Positions 36,495-45,444 of a stretch of DNA of 50,961 nt are shown here, one piece after another. The DNA lies in contig NZ_CP047290.1 in assembly GCF_018279165.1 (NCBI RefSeq), positions 125,001 through 175,961 of the forward strand, read 5' to 3'. The translations under genes and the position numbers were made by a program. The notes beneath the pieces were generated by a model. It worked only from the letters and a program-made list of their open reading frames with translations. It was not told the DNA's origin and ran no database searches. This stretch comes from Falsirhodobacter algicola. GTDB taxonomy: Bacteria > Pseudomonadota > Alphaproteobacteria > Rhodobacterales > Rhodobacteraceae. Position 1 is the first letter of the stretch; each line of letters opens with the position of its first letter.

Positions 36495-37289
36495 ATGACT
36501 GACGATATACGCCTTTACATGTTCCAGAGCGGAACGCTCAAGTGCAAGGTTCATAATATCAAGATGAACGAAGGCGCGGGCGCGGATTATGAAATTCCCG
36601 TACCGTTCTTTCTTCTGACCCACCCGAAGGGCCATACCATCATCGATGGCGGCAACGCTGTCGAATGCGCGACGGATGCGCGGGGCCATTGGGGCGGAAT
36701 CTGCGACGTATATTGGCCCGAGATGACCGAAGAGGACGGTTGTGTCGCGCAGCTTGCGAAGCTCGGGATCAAACCTGAGGATGTGAAATATGTGATCCAG
36801 TCGCACCTGCACCTCGATCATACGGGTGCGGTGGGACGTTTTCCGAACGCCACGCACATCGTCCAGCGGTCGGAATATGAATATGCGTTCACGCCGGATT
36901 GGTTCGCGGCGGGCGGCTATATCCGCAAGGATTTCGACAAGCCGGGCCTGAATTGGCAATTCCTTGAAGGCACGACCGACGATTATTACGACGTTTATGG
37001 CGATGGAACTCTGACCACGGTCTTCTCGCCGGGTCACGCTCCGGGGCACATGTCGTTCCTCGTGAACCTGCCGAAGCAGGGGGCGATGTTGCTGACCGTG
37101 GATGCCGCCTACACCACAGATCACTGGGAGGAGAAATCCCTTCCGGGGTTCCTCGCGTCGACGGTGGATACCGTGCGTTCGGTGCGCAAGCTGCGCACCT
37201 TGGCCGAAAGGACCGGGGCAACGGTCGTGACGGGACATGACCCTGACGCATGGGCTGGTTTCAAGCAGGCCCCCGAATACTACGATTGA
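36495..37289 (+). CDS. blcC: metallo-beta-lactamase-fold lactonase (BlcC/AttM-like)
   Basis: A 264-residue lactonase. The dinuclear-zinc motif HLHLDH is at 104-109, with His185 in GHAPGHMS, Asp203 in TVDAAYT and His248 in VTGHDPDAW. Family members open gamma-butyrolactone and, less efficiently, N-acyl-homoserine lactones. With the two dehydrogenases it gives a complete route from gamma-butyrolactone to succinate. The ATG at 36495 has GGAGGAG upstream; an in-frame ATG at 35985 is inside the preceding gene in another frame and was rejected. It could also quench quorum-sensing signals (inference). Confidence 0.88.
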   Translation: MTDDIRLYMFQSGTLKCKVHNIKMNEGAGADYEIPVPFFLLTHPKGHTIIDGGNAVECATDARGHWGGICDVYWPEMTEEDGCVAQLAKLGIKPEDVKYVIQSHLHLDHTGAVGRFPNATHIVQRSEYEYAFTPDWFAAGGYIRKDFDKPGLNWQFLEGTTDDYYDVYGDGTLTTVFSPGHAPGHMSFLVNLPKQGAMLLTVDAAYTTDHWEEKSLPGFLASTVDTVRSVRKLRTLAERTGATVVTGHDPDAWAGFKQAPEYYD

Positions 37290-37316
37290 GGTCTCGGATA
37301 GAACCTGCGGCCAATG

Positions 37317-37346
37317 TCCTCCCGGCGGTCGAGCCGGGGGGATTTT
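37317..37346 (+). terminator. Rho-independent terminator of the lactone operon
   Basis: A 10-bp stem, TCCTCCCGGC (37317-37326) pairing with GCCGGGGGGA (37333-37342; one G-T wobble), loop GGTCGA, is followed by TTTT. It sits 28 nt past the lactonase stop, between convergent operons. Confidence 0.75.
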
Positions 37347-37479
37347 CCAATCGTATGGCGACGCGGGCCGAACCGTCAGCTTGATGACGGCAGTGCCGTG
37401 GCGCTATTCGCCACGACGCTCGGGCGCCGGGTGTATCCCCCACGGAATTCACACGGCACAGCCAATCGCGCCATCCCCC

Positions 37480-38772
37480 TCAGAAACGGTCGAACCTGTA
37501 AGGTGCGGGGCTTACCAGTGGGGCGGCGCCGGTCACGAGGTCTGCGGCCAACTGTCCGGCCGCTGGGCCCGTGCCGAAGCCATGACCGGAGAAGCCGGTG
37601 GCGAGGGTCAGGCCGGGGATCGCCTCCGCTCTGTCGATGACGGGTTTCGAATCCGGAGTGATGTCCATCGTGCCGGCCCAAGCTTCGACGATCTGGGCTT
37701 TTGCGAACACGGGCCATGCCGCCGCAAGGTTCGCCAGCGCCTCTTGGTTCAGGGCGGGGATGGTTGCGGGGTCCATCACGCGGACCTTTTCGAACGGGCT
37801 TTTCTGGTGCGCCTTCCAGCGCCGCGCCAGTGTCAGATCCTGACAGGTCTGCGCGTTCAGCGTGATGCGCAGCAGGTCGCGCTGCTGCCGCAGAAGATGC
37901 ATGTAGCGCATGCCGATCCGCAGATGATCCAGCACCAGCGGGCAAGACAACGCACCGCGCTGCGTGACGATGAAACCGCCGTCCAGATGCTTGCGGAAGG
38001 AAAAGTCCGGCCCGCCGACGGCGGTTTCGGTCGGCCCCTCCATTGGGGCTGTCCTAAGGACCGACAAGGTCAGGGGCAGCGTCGGCAGATCGATGCCGTG
38101 ATTGCCGAGGAACCGCCGCGACCACAGCCCCCCGGCCAGAAGAACCTCCGAACAGGCGATCTCGCCGCGCTCGGTCGCAACGCCGCTTATCCGTCCGCCG
38201 CGGGTTTGCAAGCCGCGCACGGCGCAGCCCTCGATGATCCGCGCGCCCTTGGCGATCGCGGCGGCCGCGATCGCGCTTGCGGCGAGCGTCGGCTCCGCCC
38301 GCCCATCGGAAGGCGTGGTGACGCCGCCGAGCCATTCCCCACGGCCACCGGGAACTGCGGCTGCGATCTCCGCCGGGCTCAGCATCCGCGCCCCAAGGTC
38401 GAGATCGGCGACCGAATGCAGCCATGCCTCATGCGCGGCCAGTTCCCCTTCGCTGCGGGCAAGGAACATGATCCCCGCTTGGCGGTAGCCCACATCCCGG
38501 CCGGTCCGCGCGGGCATCCCGGCCCAAAGGCGGTCCGCCGCCTGCGCCAAAGGCACGTCCGGGGCCGCGCGCGAGGTTTTGCGGACCCAGCCGAGGTTGC
38601 GCGAACTCTGCTCTGCCGCGATGCGGCCTTTTTCGAGGACCACCACGGGGATGCCACGTTCCGCAAGCGTCAGTGCTGCGGACAAGCCGACGATGCCGCC
38701 ACCGATGATGACGACCTCGGTCCGCGGGGGCATGTCTGTCGATGTCTCGACGGGGGCGATGCGGGGTGCCAT
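37480..38772 (-). CDS. FAD-dependent amine/D-amino-acid oxidoreductase (DAO family)
   Basis: A 430-residue flavoprotein. The Rossmann motif VVIIGGGIVGLSAAL is at about residues 20-34 and the C-terminal ATGFSGHGFGTGPAAGQLAA is typical of glycine/D-amino-acid oxidases and dehydrogenases. No signal peptide; probably cytosolic. A GGAG ribosome-binding site lies just before ATG 38772, 19 nt after the RidA gene stop. The partner genes (permease, cyclodeaminase-like protein, RidA) suggest it oxidises an imported amine or amino acid to an imine. The exact substrate cannot be read from the sequence. Confidence 0.85.
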   Translation of the reverse strand: MAPRIAPVETSTDMPPRTEVVIIGGGIVGLSAALTLAERGIPVVVLEKGRIAAEQSSRNLGWVRKTSRAAPDVPLAQAADRLWAGMPARTGRDVGYRQAGIMFLARSEGELAAHEAWLHSVADLDLGARMLSPAEIAAAVPGGRGEWLGGVTTPSDGRAEPTLAASAIAAAAIAKGARIIEGCAVRGLQTRGGRISGVATERGEIACSEVLLAGGLWSRRFLGNHGIDLPTLPLTLSVLRTAPMEGPTETAVGGPDFSFRKHLDGGFIVTQRGALSCPLVLDHLRIGMRYMHLLRQQRDLLRITLNAQTCQDLTLARRWKAHQKSPFEKVRVMDPATIPALNQEALANLAAAWPVFAKAQIVEAWAGTMDITPDSKPVIDRAEAIPGLTLATGFSGHGFGTGPAAGQLAADLVTGAAPLVSPAPYRFDRF

Positions 38773-38791
38773 GGGGTTCTCCTTTCGAAGA

Positions 38792-39214
38792 TCAGATCGC
38801 GACGGTTTTGTAGGTGATCTCGGCCTTCGACGCGTCGCGATATGCAGTGACCTCCAGTTCGACCTTGTAGACGCTGGAACCGAGGGGCGGGCAGGTGACC
38901 GTGGTCGTCGGGTCGATGCCGCGGAATTTCCCGCCGATGCAGGTCATGACGGCTTCGGTATCCGCCGGATCTTGGATGAAGACGCGGCTGACGACGACAT
39001 CGCCCAAACAGCTTTCGACCGCAGCAAGCGCCCGCTCAATATTGGCGAAGACCTGCTCTGTCTGTTCGATCACATCCTCGGGGATCTCCTTGGTTTCGGG
39101 GTTCCGGCCGGCCGTGTTGGAAACGAAGATCCAGTCGCCCACCGCGACGATGCGGGAGTAGCTGGCGTGATCCTCGAATTTCGAGCCGGTCTTGATCTTG
39201 GTGATGGTCGTCAT
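38792..39214 (-). CDS. RidA/YjgF-family enamine/imine deaminase
   Basis: A 140-residue protein of the Rid family (VGDWIFVSNTAGRNP; EQTEQVFANIERALAAVESC; VFIQDPAD; VELEVTAYRD near the end). RidA-type proteins hydrolyse reactive enamine/imine intermediates to ketones. It sits directly before the flavin oxidase gene, whose product would be such an imine. It lacks the canonical RidA R105 context (ends ELEVTAYRDAS rather than an Arg-containing EIEAIA), so it is more likely a Rid paralogue than housekeeping RidA. Confidence 0.85.
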   Translation of the reverse strand: MTTITKIKTGSKFEDHASYSRIVAVGDWIFVSNTAGRNPETKEIPEDVIEQTEQVFANIERALAAVESCLGDVVVSRVFIQDPADTEAVMTCIGGKFRGIDPTTTVTCPPLGSSVYKVELEVTAYRDASKAEITYKTVAI

Positions 39215-39245
39215 GCCAAGGGGTCCTTCATGCAGATGGAAATGG

Positions 39246-39265
39246 CCCCCGGCCGCAGCCGGGGG
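39246..39265 (-). other. intercistronic GC hairpin
   Basis: An 8-bp perfect stem CCCCCGGC/GCCGGGGG with loop CGCA lies in the 63-nt gap between the cyclodeaminase-like and RidA genes. There is no T-tract after it, so it is more likely to stabilise or process the transcript than to end it. Confidence 0.45.
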
Positions 39266-39277
39266 ATATCGGCGCGG

Positions 39278-40426
39278 TCAGCGCAGGGCAGGCTCGTTCC
39301 ACAGGTTCAACTTGACGCCGATGCCCTGTTCGATCGCACGACGATAGACGACCGTGCCCCACGCCACATCCTCGACGGGCATCCCGCCGACCGACATCAG
39401 CACGATCTCTTCGTCGTTGCGGCGTCCGGGCGCGGCACCTGCGACGATGGCGCCCAGATCCTCGAGCGCATTGGGATCCATCGTGCCTGCGGTGATCATG
39501 TCCATGAACTTCACGCCGACCAGCGGGATGACGTTATGGGCGGGCTTGGGGACCTCTTCGTACCACGCCTCATAAAGGCCGATGCTGTCGAGGACCTTGC
39601 GGACCTCGGGCGCCTCCATGCCTTCGTCGAAGTTGCAGGGCGCGGGCATCGCCAGAAACGCCCCGGGCTTGACCCAGTCCCGTTTCACCATCGGGTAGGT
39701 GTCGGGGTTCCCCGTCTCGCCCGAGGCGCAATAGGTGACGATGTCGCTGCCGCGCACCACGGCCTCGATATCGTCCACGATCTCGAGGGTGGTGATCTGC
39801 GGGTATTTTTCCTTCACCCAGCTGCAGAAGACATCGAGGCTTTTCTTGCCGCGGCCCTTCACCTTGACCGTGTCGATCTGCGGGCAGGCCGCGATGAAGG
39901 CGGCCAGCGCGGTGCGGGCCATCACACCGGGGCCGAAGATCCCGACAACGCGCGAGTTCTTGCGGGCCAGATGGCGCGCACCGACGCCCGGCACCGCGCC
40001 CGTGCGGTAGGCCGACAGCAAGTTGGCGGACATATAGGCCAAGGGCGCGCCGGTATCGGCATCGTTCAGCGTGAACATCAGGATGGAGCGCGGCAGTTCC
40101 CTGTCGCGGTTCGCGATGTTGGAGCCGTACCATTTCACCCCTGCGGTGCAGAAGTTGCCGCCAAGATAGGCGGGCATCGCCATGAAACGGCGATCGGCCG
40201 TGGGTTTCGGCATGCTCTCGAACGGCGACATCTCGGGGAAGGTGATCATCGCCCCGTGGCTGTCGCTGTTCGGGCCCGCCATGCGGTAATCGCCGTGATG
40301 AAGCAGCGCGAACATCTCTTCCATGCAATCGACGCAGGCGGGCATGTCGGTGACACCGGCTTTGATCATGTCCTCTTCCGACAGGTAGATGAAATCGATC
40401 TTCGGAAGGTTGGTCAGGTCATTCAT
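39278..40426 (-). CDS. ornithine cyclodeaminase/mu-crystallin-family protein
   Basis: A 382-residue protein with the family's NAD-binding signature VVGIFGPGVMARTALAAF and the preceding SAYRTGAVPGVGARHLA. Length exceeds the usual ~320-350 residues. Members deaminate or reduce imino and amino acids; in some genomes this subgroup carries a tyramine-oxidase-subunit-B name, a label of uncertain value. It is second in the operon after the permease, 48 nt downstream. Substrate unknown. Confidence 0.82.
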   Translation of the reverse strand: MNDLTNLPKIDFIYLSEEDMIKAGVTDMPACVDCMEEMFALLHHGDYRMAGPNSDSHGAMITFPEMSPFESMPKPTADRRFMAMPAYLGGNFCTAGVKWYGSNIANRDRELPRSILMFTLNDADTGAPLAYMSANLLSAYRTGAVPGVGARHLARKNSRVVGIFGPGVMARTALAAFIAACPQIDTVKVKGRGKKSLDVFCSWVKEKYPQITTLEIVDDIEAVVRGSDIVTYCASGETGNPDTYPMVKRDWVKPGAFLAMPAPCNFDEGMEAPEVRKVLDSIGLYEAWYEEVPKPAHNVIPLVGVKFMDMITAGTMDPNALEDLGAIVAGAAPGRRNDEEIVLMSVGGMPVEDVAWGTVVYRRAIEQGIGVKLNLWNEPALR

Positions 40427-40474
40427 CGAATGAGGTCCTTTCGTGGAAATTCGGGTGACGGGGTCGGCGCCGGA

Positions 40475-41914
40475 TCAATCGAGCCCGCGCCCCAGACCCG
40501 CATAGAGCGTCGGGCGGAATGCCTTGATGGTCAGGGCGACCACCGCGCCCAAGGCTCCGGTCGCGATGACGAGGATCGGGAAGGCGAGGACGATCGCGCT
40601 CTGGCTTCCGGTCAGCAGCGTGATGTTGGCCCCCACCAGCGCGAAGGCCCCGAGAAGGCCCAGCGTCGCCAGTGCCGGCGCCACGAGCACCACCAGCGCC
40701 GAACGCCCGAGGCGGTCCCGCTGGAAGAACCGGATCACCGAGACGGAGACGAGGATCTGCGTGCCGAGGATCGCCAGAACCGCAAGGCCCGCCATCCAGC
40801 TGAAGACGACCGTATAGGGATCGGCCGATCCGAAGGAGAATGCGCCAAGGATCAGCGCCACCAACCCGGCCTGCACCAGCCCCGCCACATGGGGGGAGCC
40901 GTGTTCGGGATGCACATGCGCCATCTTGCGCCAGACGAGGCTCTCGCAGGCGAGGGTGTAGAAATAGCGGTTCAGCGTGTTGTGGAACGACAGAAGGCAG
41001 GCAAAGAGGCTCGTCAGCAGCAGGACGTTCATCACCTGCACCGACCACGGGCCCAGCAGATCGGCCGCCGCGTTGAAGTAAAAGCCTTCCAAGGCGGATT
41101 CAGCCGCCACGCGAACCGAAGAGGGGCCGTAGTAATGCGAGATCGCCCATGTCGAGAATGCGTAGAAGACGCTGATGAGGAACACGGCGAGATAGGTCGC
41201 ACGGGGGATGGTGCGTTCGGGCCGCTGCGCCTCTTCGGCGAAGATCGCCGTCGCCTCAAAGCCGATATAGGCGCCGAGCACGAAGACCATGCTGACACCC
41301 AGCCCCGGACCGAAGACCTCGGACGGGCGGAAGCCCGACAGGCTCAGCCCCTCGGGGCCGCCGCCCTGCCGGACGATGGCGATGTCCAGAACCAGAAGGA
41401 TCAGCAGTTCGGCGATCATGCAGGCGCCGAGGATCCGGCCGGAAATGGCGATGTTCCGGCGCCCCAGAAGAACGATCACGGCAAGTGCGACCAAGGCGAA
41501 GGCCCACCACGGCCCCACTATTCCCAGCGGGGCGAGCGTGGCCTGCATGAACACCGCGAACAGCGCGTAGATGCCGATCTGGATGGCGAAATAAGCCATC
41601 AGCGCCATCAGCGCGCCGCCGATCCCGGCCGCACCGCCCAGACCTTTGGAGATGTAGCTGAAGAAGCCGCCCGCCCCGGTGACGTAGGGGGTCATGGCCG
41701 TATACCCCACGGAGAACACGAGATAGAGCAGCCCCGCCAGCACGAACGCCCCCGGCACACCGGCCCCGTTGCCGAAGGCAAAGGCGGGCGGCGTCGCGCC
41801 GACGACGGCGGTCATGGGTGCGGCGGCGGCCACGACGAAGAAGACAATATGGGCGAGACCTACGGTGTTGCCCTGAAGTCGGCCCGTGCCAGTCACATCA
41901 GTCATGAGGTGCAT
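40475..41914 (-). CDS. APC-superfamily amino-acid/amine permease
   Basis: A 479-residue membrane protein with about 12 hydrophobic segments (for example GLAHIVFFVVAAAAPMTAVV, VPGAFVLAGLLYLVFSVGY, VSMVFVLGAYIGFEATAIFA). The motif FEATAIFAEEAQRPERTIPR is characteristic of APC amino-acid transporters. It is the first gene of the leftward operon and presumably imports the substrate that the following enzymes degrade. The promoter region is shared with the divergent AraC-type regulator. Confidence 0.9.
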   Translation of the reverse strand: MHLMTDVTGTGRLQGNTVGLAHIVFFVVAAAAPMTAVVGATPPAFAFGNGAGVPGAFVLAGLLYLVFSVGYTAMTPYVTGAGGFFSYISKGLGGAAGIGGALMALMAYFAIQIGIYALFAVFMQATLAPLGIVGPWWAFALVALAVIVLLGRRNIAISGRILGACMIAELLILLVLDIAIVRQGGGPEGLSLSGFRPSEVFGPGLGVSMVFVLGAYIGFEATAIFAEEAQRPERTIPRATYLAVFLISVFYAFSTWAISHYYGPSSVRVAAESALEGFYFNAAADLLGPWSVQVMNVLLLTSLFACLLSFHNTLNRYFYTLACESLVWRKMAHVHPEHGSPHVAGLVQAGLVALILGAFSFGSADPYTVVFSWMAGLAVLAILGTQILVSVSVIRFFQRDRLGRSALVVLVAPALATLGLLGAFALVGANITLLTGSQSAIVLAFPILVIATGALGAVVALTIKAFRPTLYAGLGRGLD

Positions 41915-41964
41915 CCCTGTTACATATTGGTCTTGGTTGCTCTCTTGTTAGGATTGCGGGGGGA

Positions 41965-41979
41965 TGTGCAGACCATTGC
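41965..41979. promoter_or_regulatory. possible AraC-type half-site repeat
   Basis: TGCAG occurs at 41965-41969 and again exactly 10 bp later (41975-41979) in the divergent permease/AraC promoter. Direct repeats one helical turn apart are usual for AraC-family binding, but five-base repeats are easily found by chance. Confidence 0.25.
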
Positions 41980-42042
41980 AGCCTGCGCCATAAATCCGAT
42001 ACTCTGCGCCAAGCGCCCTCTGAGAACCGGAAAGCGGGTAAA

Positions 42043-43068
42043 ATGACGACCGAGGTCCGACCACTGCCGCATTTGCTGTCCGTAAGGGCTATAATTCTTA
42101 GGCCCATTTTCTCCCTGTTTGACGAAAATGCGGGCGCGTTGCGAAAATTGCTTGCGCGCCACGGGCTTGATTCGCGCGTGTTGGAGGACGATTACGCCCC
42201 GGTTCCGCTGCAAGCCTATCTGGGATTCTTTGAAGAGGCGGCCGTCGCCCTTGGTGATCCGAACCTCGGCCTGCGCCTTGGCGCGAACGCGCGGCCCGGT
42301 GGCTTTGGCCCCATGGGGATGCGCGCGACGCAATGCGCCACGATCTACCGAGGTCTCGAAAGCCTCGCCCGGTTTTCATCCGCGCTGCAGAGCGGGACGC
42401 GGGTCACCTTGGAGGAGGATGCCGAGCATGTGGTCCTGCGATACATGGTCACCGCATCGCAGATCAGCCCCAGCCGTCAGGACAATGAATTCACGCTTGC
42501 GGGCATGTGCAGCCTGATCCGCAAAGGCTACGATCTGCGCTGGCGCCCGCTCGAGGTGCATTTCTCGCACCCGCGCCCGGATACCCCCGGCAGCGTGGAG
42601 CGCTGGTTCGACGCGCCCGTCCTCTTTTCGCAAGCGACCAACATGCTGGTCATCCATCCCAAGGACGCGCATCGGATCTACCGCGAAGAGGATCCGGACA
42701 TGCTCGACCTGATCGACCGGCATCTGGCAAACCTTTTGGAAAGGGCGGATGAGGCGCAATCGACCTCGGAACAGGCGCGCGCGTTGATCGCCCTCCATCT
42801 GGGGGCAAGGCCCATCACGATCGAAACGATCGCCGCCGCCCTGCAGACCTCGCGACGGTCCCTGCAACGGCGTTTGGCCGAAGAGGGCACGACGCTGAAG
42901 GAGCTTCTCCGCGCCTATCGCCAAGAGCGCGCCGAATTCCTGCTGGCCGAGACGGGCGCATCCGTCGAAGGCGTCGCCGCCGCCCTTGGATACGCCGACG
43001 GAACATCCTTCTGGCGTGCCTTCAAGGGCTGGACGGGACGAAGCCCAAGCAAGGCACACCGCTCGTAG
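42043..43068 (+). CDS. AraC-family transcriptional regulator
   Basis: A 341-residue regulator with an N-terminal ligand-binding domain of the Arabinose_bd type (LLARHGLDSRVLEDDYAPVP; GPMGMRATQCATIYRGLESL) and a C-terminal pair of helix-turn-helices (TIETIAAALQTSRRSLQRRL; GVAAALGYADGTSFWRAFKG). Divergent from the permease operon, which it probably activates in response to the substrate. The ATG at 42043 is chosen by fit of the N-terminus to the family; the ribosome-binding site is weak. Confidence 0.88.
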   Translation: MTTEVRPLPHLLSVRAIILRPIFSLFDENAGALRKLLARHGLDSRVLEDDYAPVPLQAYLGFFEEAAVALGDPNLGLRLGANARPGGFGPMGMRATQCATIYRGLESLARFSSALQSGTRVTLEEDAEHVVLRYMVTASQISPSRQDNEFTLAGMCSLIRKGYDLRWRPLEVHFSHPRPDTPGSVERWFDAPVLFSQATNMLVIHPKDAHRIYREEDPDMLDLIDRHLANLLERADEAQSTSEQARALIALHLGARPITIETIAAALQTSRRSLQRRLAEEGTTLKELLRAYRQERAEFLLAETGASVEGVAAALGYADGTSFWRAFKGWTGRSPSKAHRS

Positions 43069-43270
43069 GGCTTTATGGGACGGGCGGGGGGGGGGGCATA
43101 TCCGCGTATTGGCCCGAAGACGCAGGCCTTCTTCTGCCACATATCACGAGCATCCAGCCAAATCGTAGAATTGTGCCGGCAGAGCCGACTGGCATTCATG
43201 GGATGCGCTGCTTAGACTGCAAGAAGATGCAAGCACCCGTGGCGCGAAGCCTCAAAGATAGGACTCGAAC

Positions 43271-44188
43271 ATGTACGATATCGCTCTGTTGTGGATGCGC
43301 GGTTCACTGAGCTTCGTCGAGAAGCTCTGCGTGAAGTCCTTCCTCGATGCCGGACATCGGACGATCCTTTACAGCTACGAGCCGATTGGGAATGTCCCCG
43401 AGGGGGTGGAACTGCGGGATGCGTCCGACGTGCTTCCCGAAGAGGGCATGCTGGTGCACGAACGGACCGGGAGTCCGGCGCCGCATGCCGATCTCTTTCG
43501 TTACCGCATGTTGGCGCAACATGAGAATCTGATCTGGGCGGATACCGACGCCTATTGCGTGAAACCGTTCGAGACGACGAACGGGCATTACCACGGCTGG
43601 GAAAGCCCGACGCATATTAACGTCGGTGTGTTGGGTCTTCCGCATGACAGCGCGACCCTCGCGGCACTTCTCGACTTCACGAGTGACGAGTTCGCCATAC
43701 CGACATGGTATGGTGACCGATACACGCGGCGGCTGAAGAAGGCGGCTGAGGCAGGACATCCCGTGCATACGGGTCAGCAGCCGTGGGGCGTTTGGGGGCC
43801 ACATGCGCTCACCCATTTCCTTCATGAGACGGGCGAGGCGAAGTTCTCGCTGCCTCAGGATGTCCTTTATCCATTCACATTCGCCGATCGCCGGAAGATC
43901 ATCAAAGCCGGTATTGATACGACGCGCTATCTTACCGAAGATACGGCCTCCATCCACTTCTATGGGCGGCGCATGCGAAAGCATATCGCGCAGACATATG
44001 AGGGGTTGCCGCCCATCGACGGATTGCTGGGACAGCTTCTGGTGAAGCATGGCATCGATCCGCTCGATGCGCCGCTGCGCGATTGTCCCGTTCCCTCCCC
44101 GGATCATCCGGTTGCCAAACAGTACCGAGAAGCGATTCACGGGAAGGTATATGCGACTATGGGCGGGAAGTCGTCCGGCGGAGTGTAG
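43271..44188 (+). CDS. glycosyltransferase-like protein with DxD motif
   Basis: A 305-residue protein. The ADTDAYCVKPF segment carries a DxD-type sugar-nucleotide/metal site, preceded by HADLFRYRMLAQ, as in GT32-like and capsule-related glycosyltransferases. No membrane segment or signal peptide. It reads rightward toward the leftward four-gene glycosyltransferase operon, and the two transcription units converge at about 44190-44260. Donor and acceptor sugars are unknown. Confidence 0.72.
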   Translation: MYDIALLWMRGSLSFVEKLCVKSFLDAGHRTILYSYEPIGNVPEGVELRDASDVLPEEGMLVHERTGSPAPHADLFRYRMLAQHENLIWADTDAYCVKPFETTNGHYHGWESPTHINVGVLGLPHDSATLAALLDFTSDEFAIPTWYGDRYTRRLKKAAEAGHPVHTGQQPWGVWGPHALTHFLHETGEAKFSLPQDVLYPFTFADRRKIIKAGIDTTRYLTEDTASIHFYGRRMRKHIAQTYEGLPPIDGLLGQLLVKHGIDPLDAPLRDCPVPSPDHPVAKQYREAIHGKVYATMGGKSSGGV

Positions 44189-44259
44189 GGGCGGCCAGCC
44201 TTCGTCAGACTGGCCAAAGACGGAGGCTTGCGCAGGTTCCATGGCGCGCGCGCGCCGGA

Positions 44260-45444
44260 TCACCCCCCCGAAGAATGCGTCCCAACCGTCGCGGGCGCAG
44301 GCCGCGGCGGGGCGGCGTTCGTGCGCCTGCGGGGCCGGGCGAGGCTGGAGGGCAATTCGATCCCAGGGAAGCGGACGGGCGGGGCGGGGGCGGTTCGTCC
44401 GGCGATCGCGGCGGCATAGGCCGCTTCATAGCCGTCCACCATCGCCTCTTGGCCAAAGCGCAGGGCGCGGGCGCGGGCGATGCGGCGCGGGATGCGGGCG
44501 GCGCGGGGTACTACCGCGCGCAGCGCCGCCACATCCCCCGGCGGAACGAGCACACCGGCATCGCCTACCACTTCGGCCACCGCGCCGATGTCGAAACCCG
44601 CGACCGGGGTGCCGCAGGCCATCGCCTCGGCGGCGATCAGACCGAAGGGTTCGTTCCACATGGGCGTGAACATCAGCACGGAGGCCGCGCCGAAGGCCTG
44701 CGCCAGCCCCTCGGTCGGCAGATGCCCGCCATAGGTGATGCGGTCCGACAGATGGGGCGCGATCTCGGCGTCGAAATAGGCGCGGTCTTCGATGACGCCA
44801 TAGATGCGCAGCGGCAGATCCTGCCCCACCATCGCCTGCACCGCCAGATGCGGCGCCTTGGTGCGCGTGATCCGCCCCGCCCAGACGGCGGGCCCGCCGC
44901 CCAGTCCCTCGGGCCATGCGGACAAATCGATCCCGTTATGGACCACATCGGCGCAATCCGGCGCGCCTTCGGGCCACCAGCAGCGCGTCTGCACCCCCGA
45001 GGTGACGGTGAAGCGCGACCACGGGGCCGCGCTGTCGCGCACGGCGCGGTGCAACGCATCGAAGGGTGGGATGTGCAGCGACGTCACCATCGGCATCCGC
45101 CGGGCCCGCGCCATGCGGGGGGGATAGCGGTGCAGGCTGTTGTTGTGCACCACATCGAAGCCGCCCGACAGCACCGCCTGCATCGCCCCTTCGAACGCCG
45201 CATCGAGGTAATCGTGCAGCACCTTCGTCTCCACATACTCGTTCCACGGATAGATGCGGTCGTAATGTTCGGGCAGGACGGGGTGCAGGCGAAAGGCGGG
45301 GTCGCTGTCGCCGCTGGCGAACAACGTCACCTCGTGGCCCCGCGCAATCAGCGCATGGGCAAGGTTCCAGCTGTGCGCCTCCATCCCGCCCATGAAAGGG
45401 GGCGCGATGGGGTGGCGGACATGGGCGATCAGCGCGATCTTCAT
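44260..45444 (-). CDS. GT4-family glycosyltransferase
   Basis: A 394-residue GT-B enzyme. The N-terminal GGMEAHSWNLAHALIARGHE and the C-terminal E-x7-E motif in EPFGLIAAEAMACGTPVAG are typical of family 4 retaining transferases. The C-terminal ~45 residues are Pro/Arg-rich. The ATG at 45444 overlaps the previous gene's stop (ATGA). The last gene of a leftward operon of four transferases, so it probably adds one residue of the same glycan. Confidence 0.88.
   Translation of the reverse strand: MKIALIAHVRHPIAPPFMGGMEAHSWNLAHALIARGHEVTLFASGDSDPAFRLHPVLPEHYDRIYPWNEYVETKVLHDYLDAAFEGAMQAVLSGGFDVVHNNSLHRYPPRMARARRMPMVTSLHIPPFDALHRAVRDSAAPWSRFTVTSGVQTRCWWPEGAPDCADVVHNGIDLSAWPEGLGGGPAVWAGRITRTKAPHLAVQAMVGQDLPLRIYGVIEDRAYFDAEIAPHLSDRITYGGHLPTEGLAQAFGAASVLMFTPMWNEPFGLIAAEAMACGTPVAGFDIGAVAEVVGDAGVLVPPGDVAALRAVVPRAARIPRRIARARALRFGQEAMVDGYEAAYAAAIAGRTAPAPPVRFPGIELPSSLARPRRRTNAAPPRPAPATVGTHSSGG

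Noticed and set aside
38579-42046. A 1155-codon + strand open frame
   Set aside because: It is antisense to four well-supported genes; its His/Arg/Asp-rich composition is the usual shadow of GC-rich coding on the other strand.
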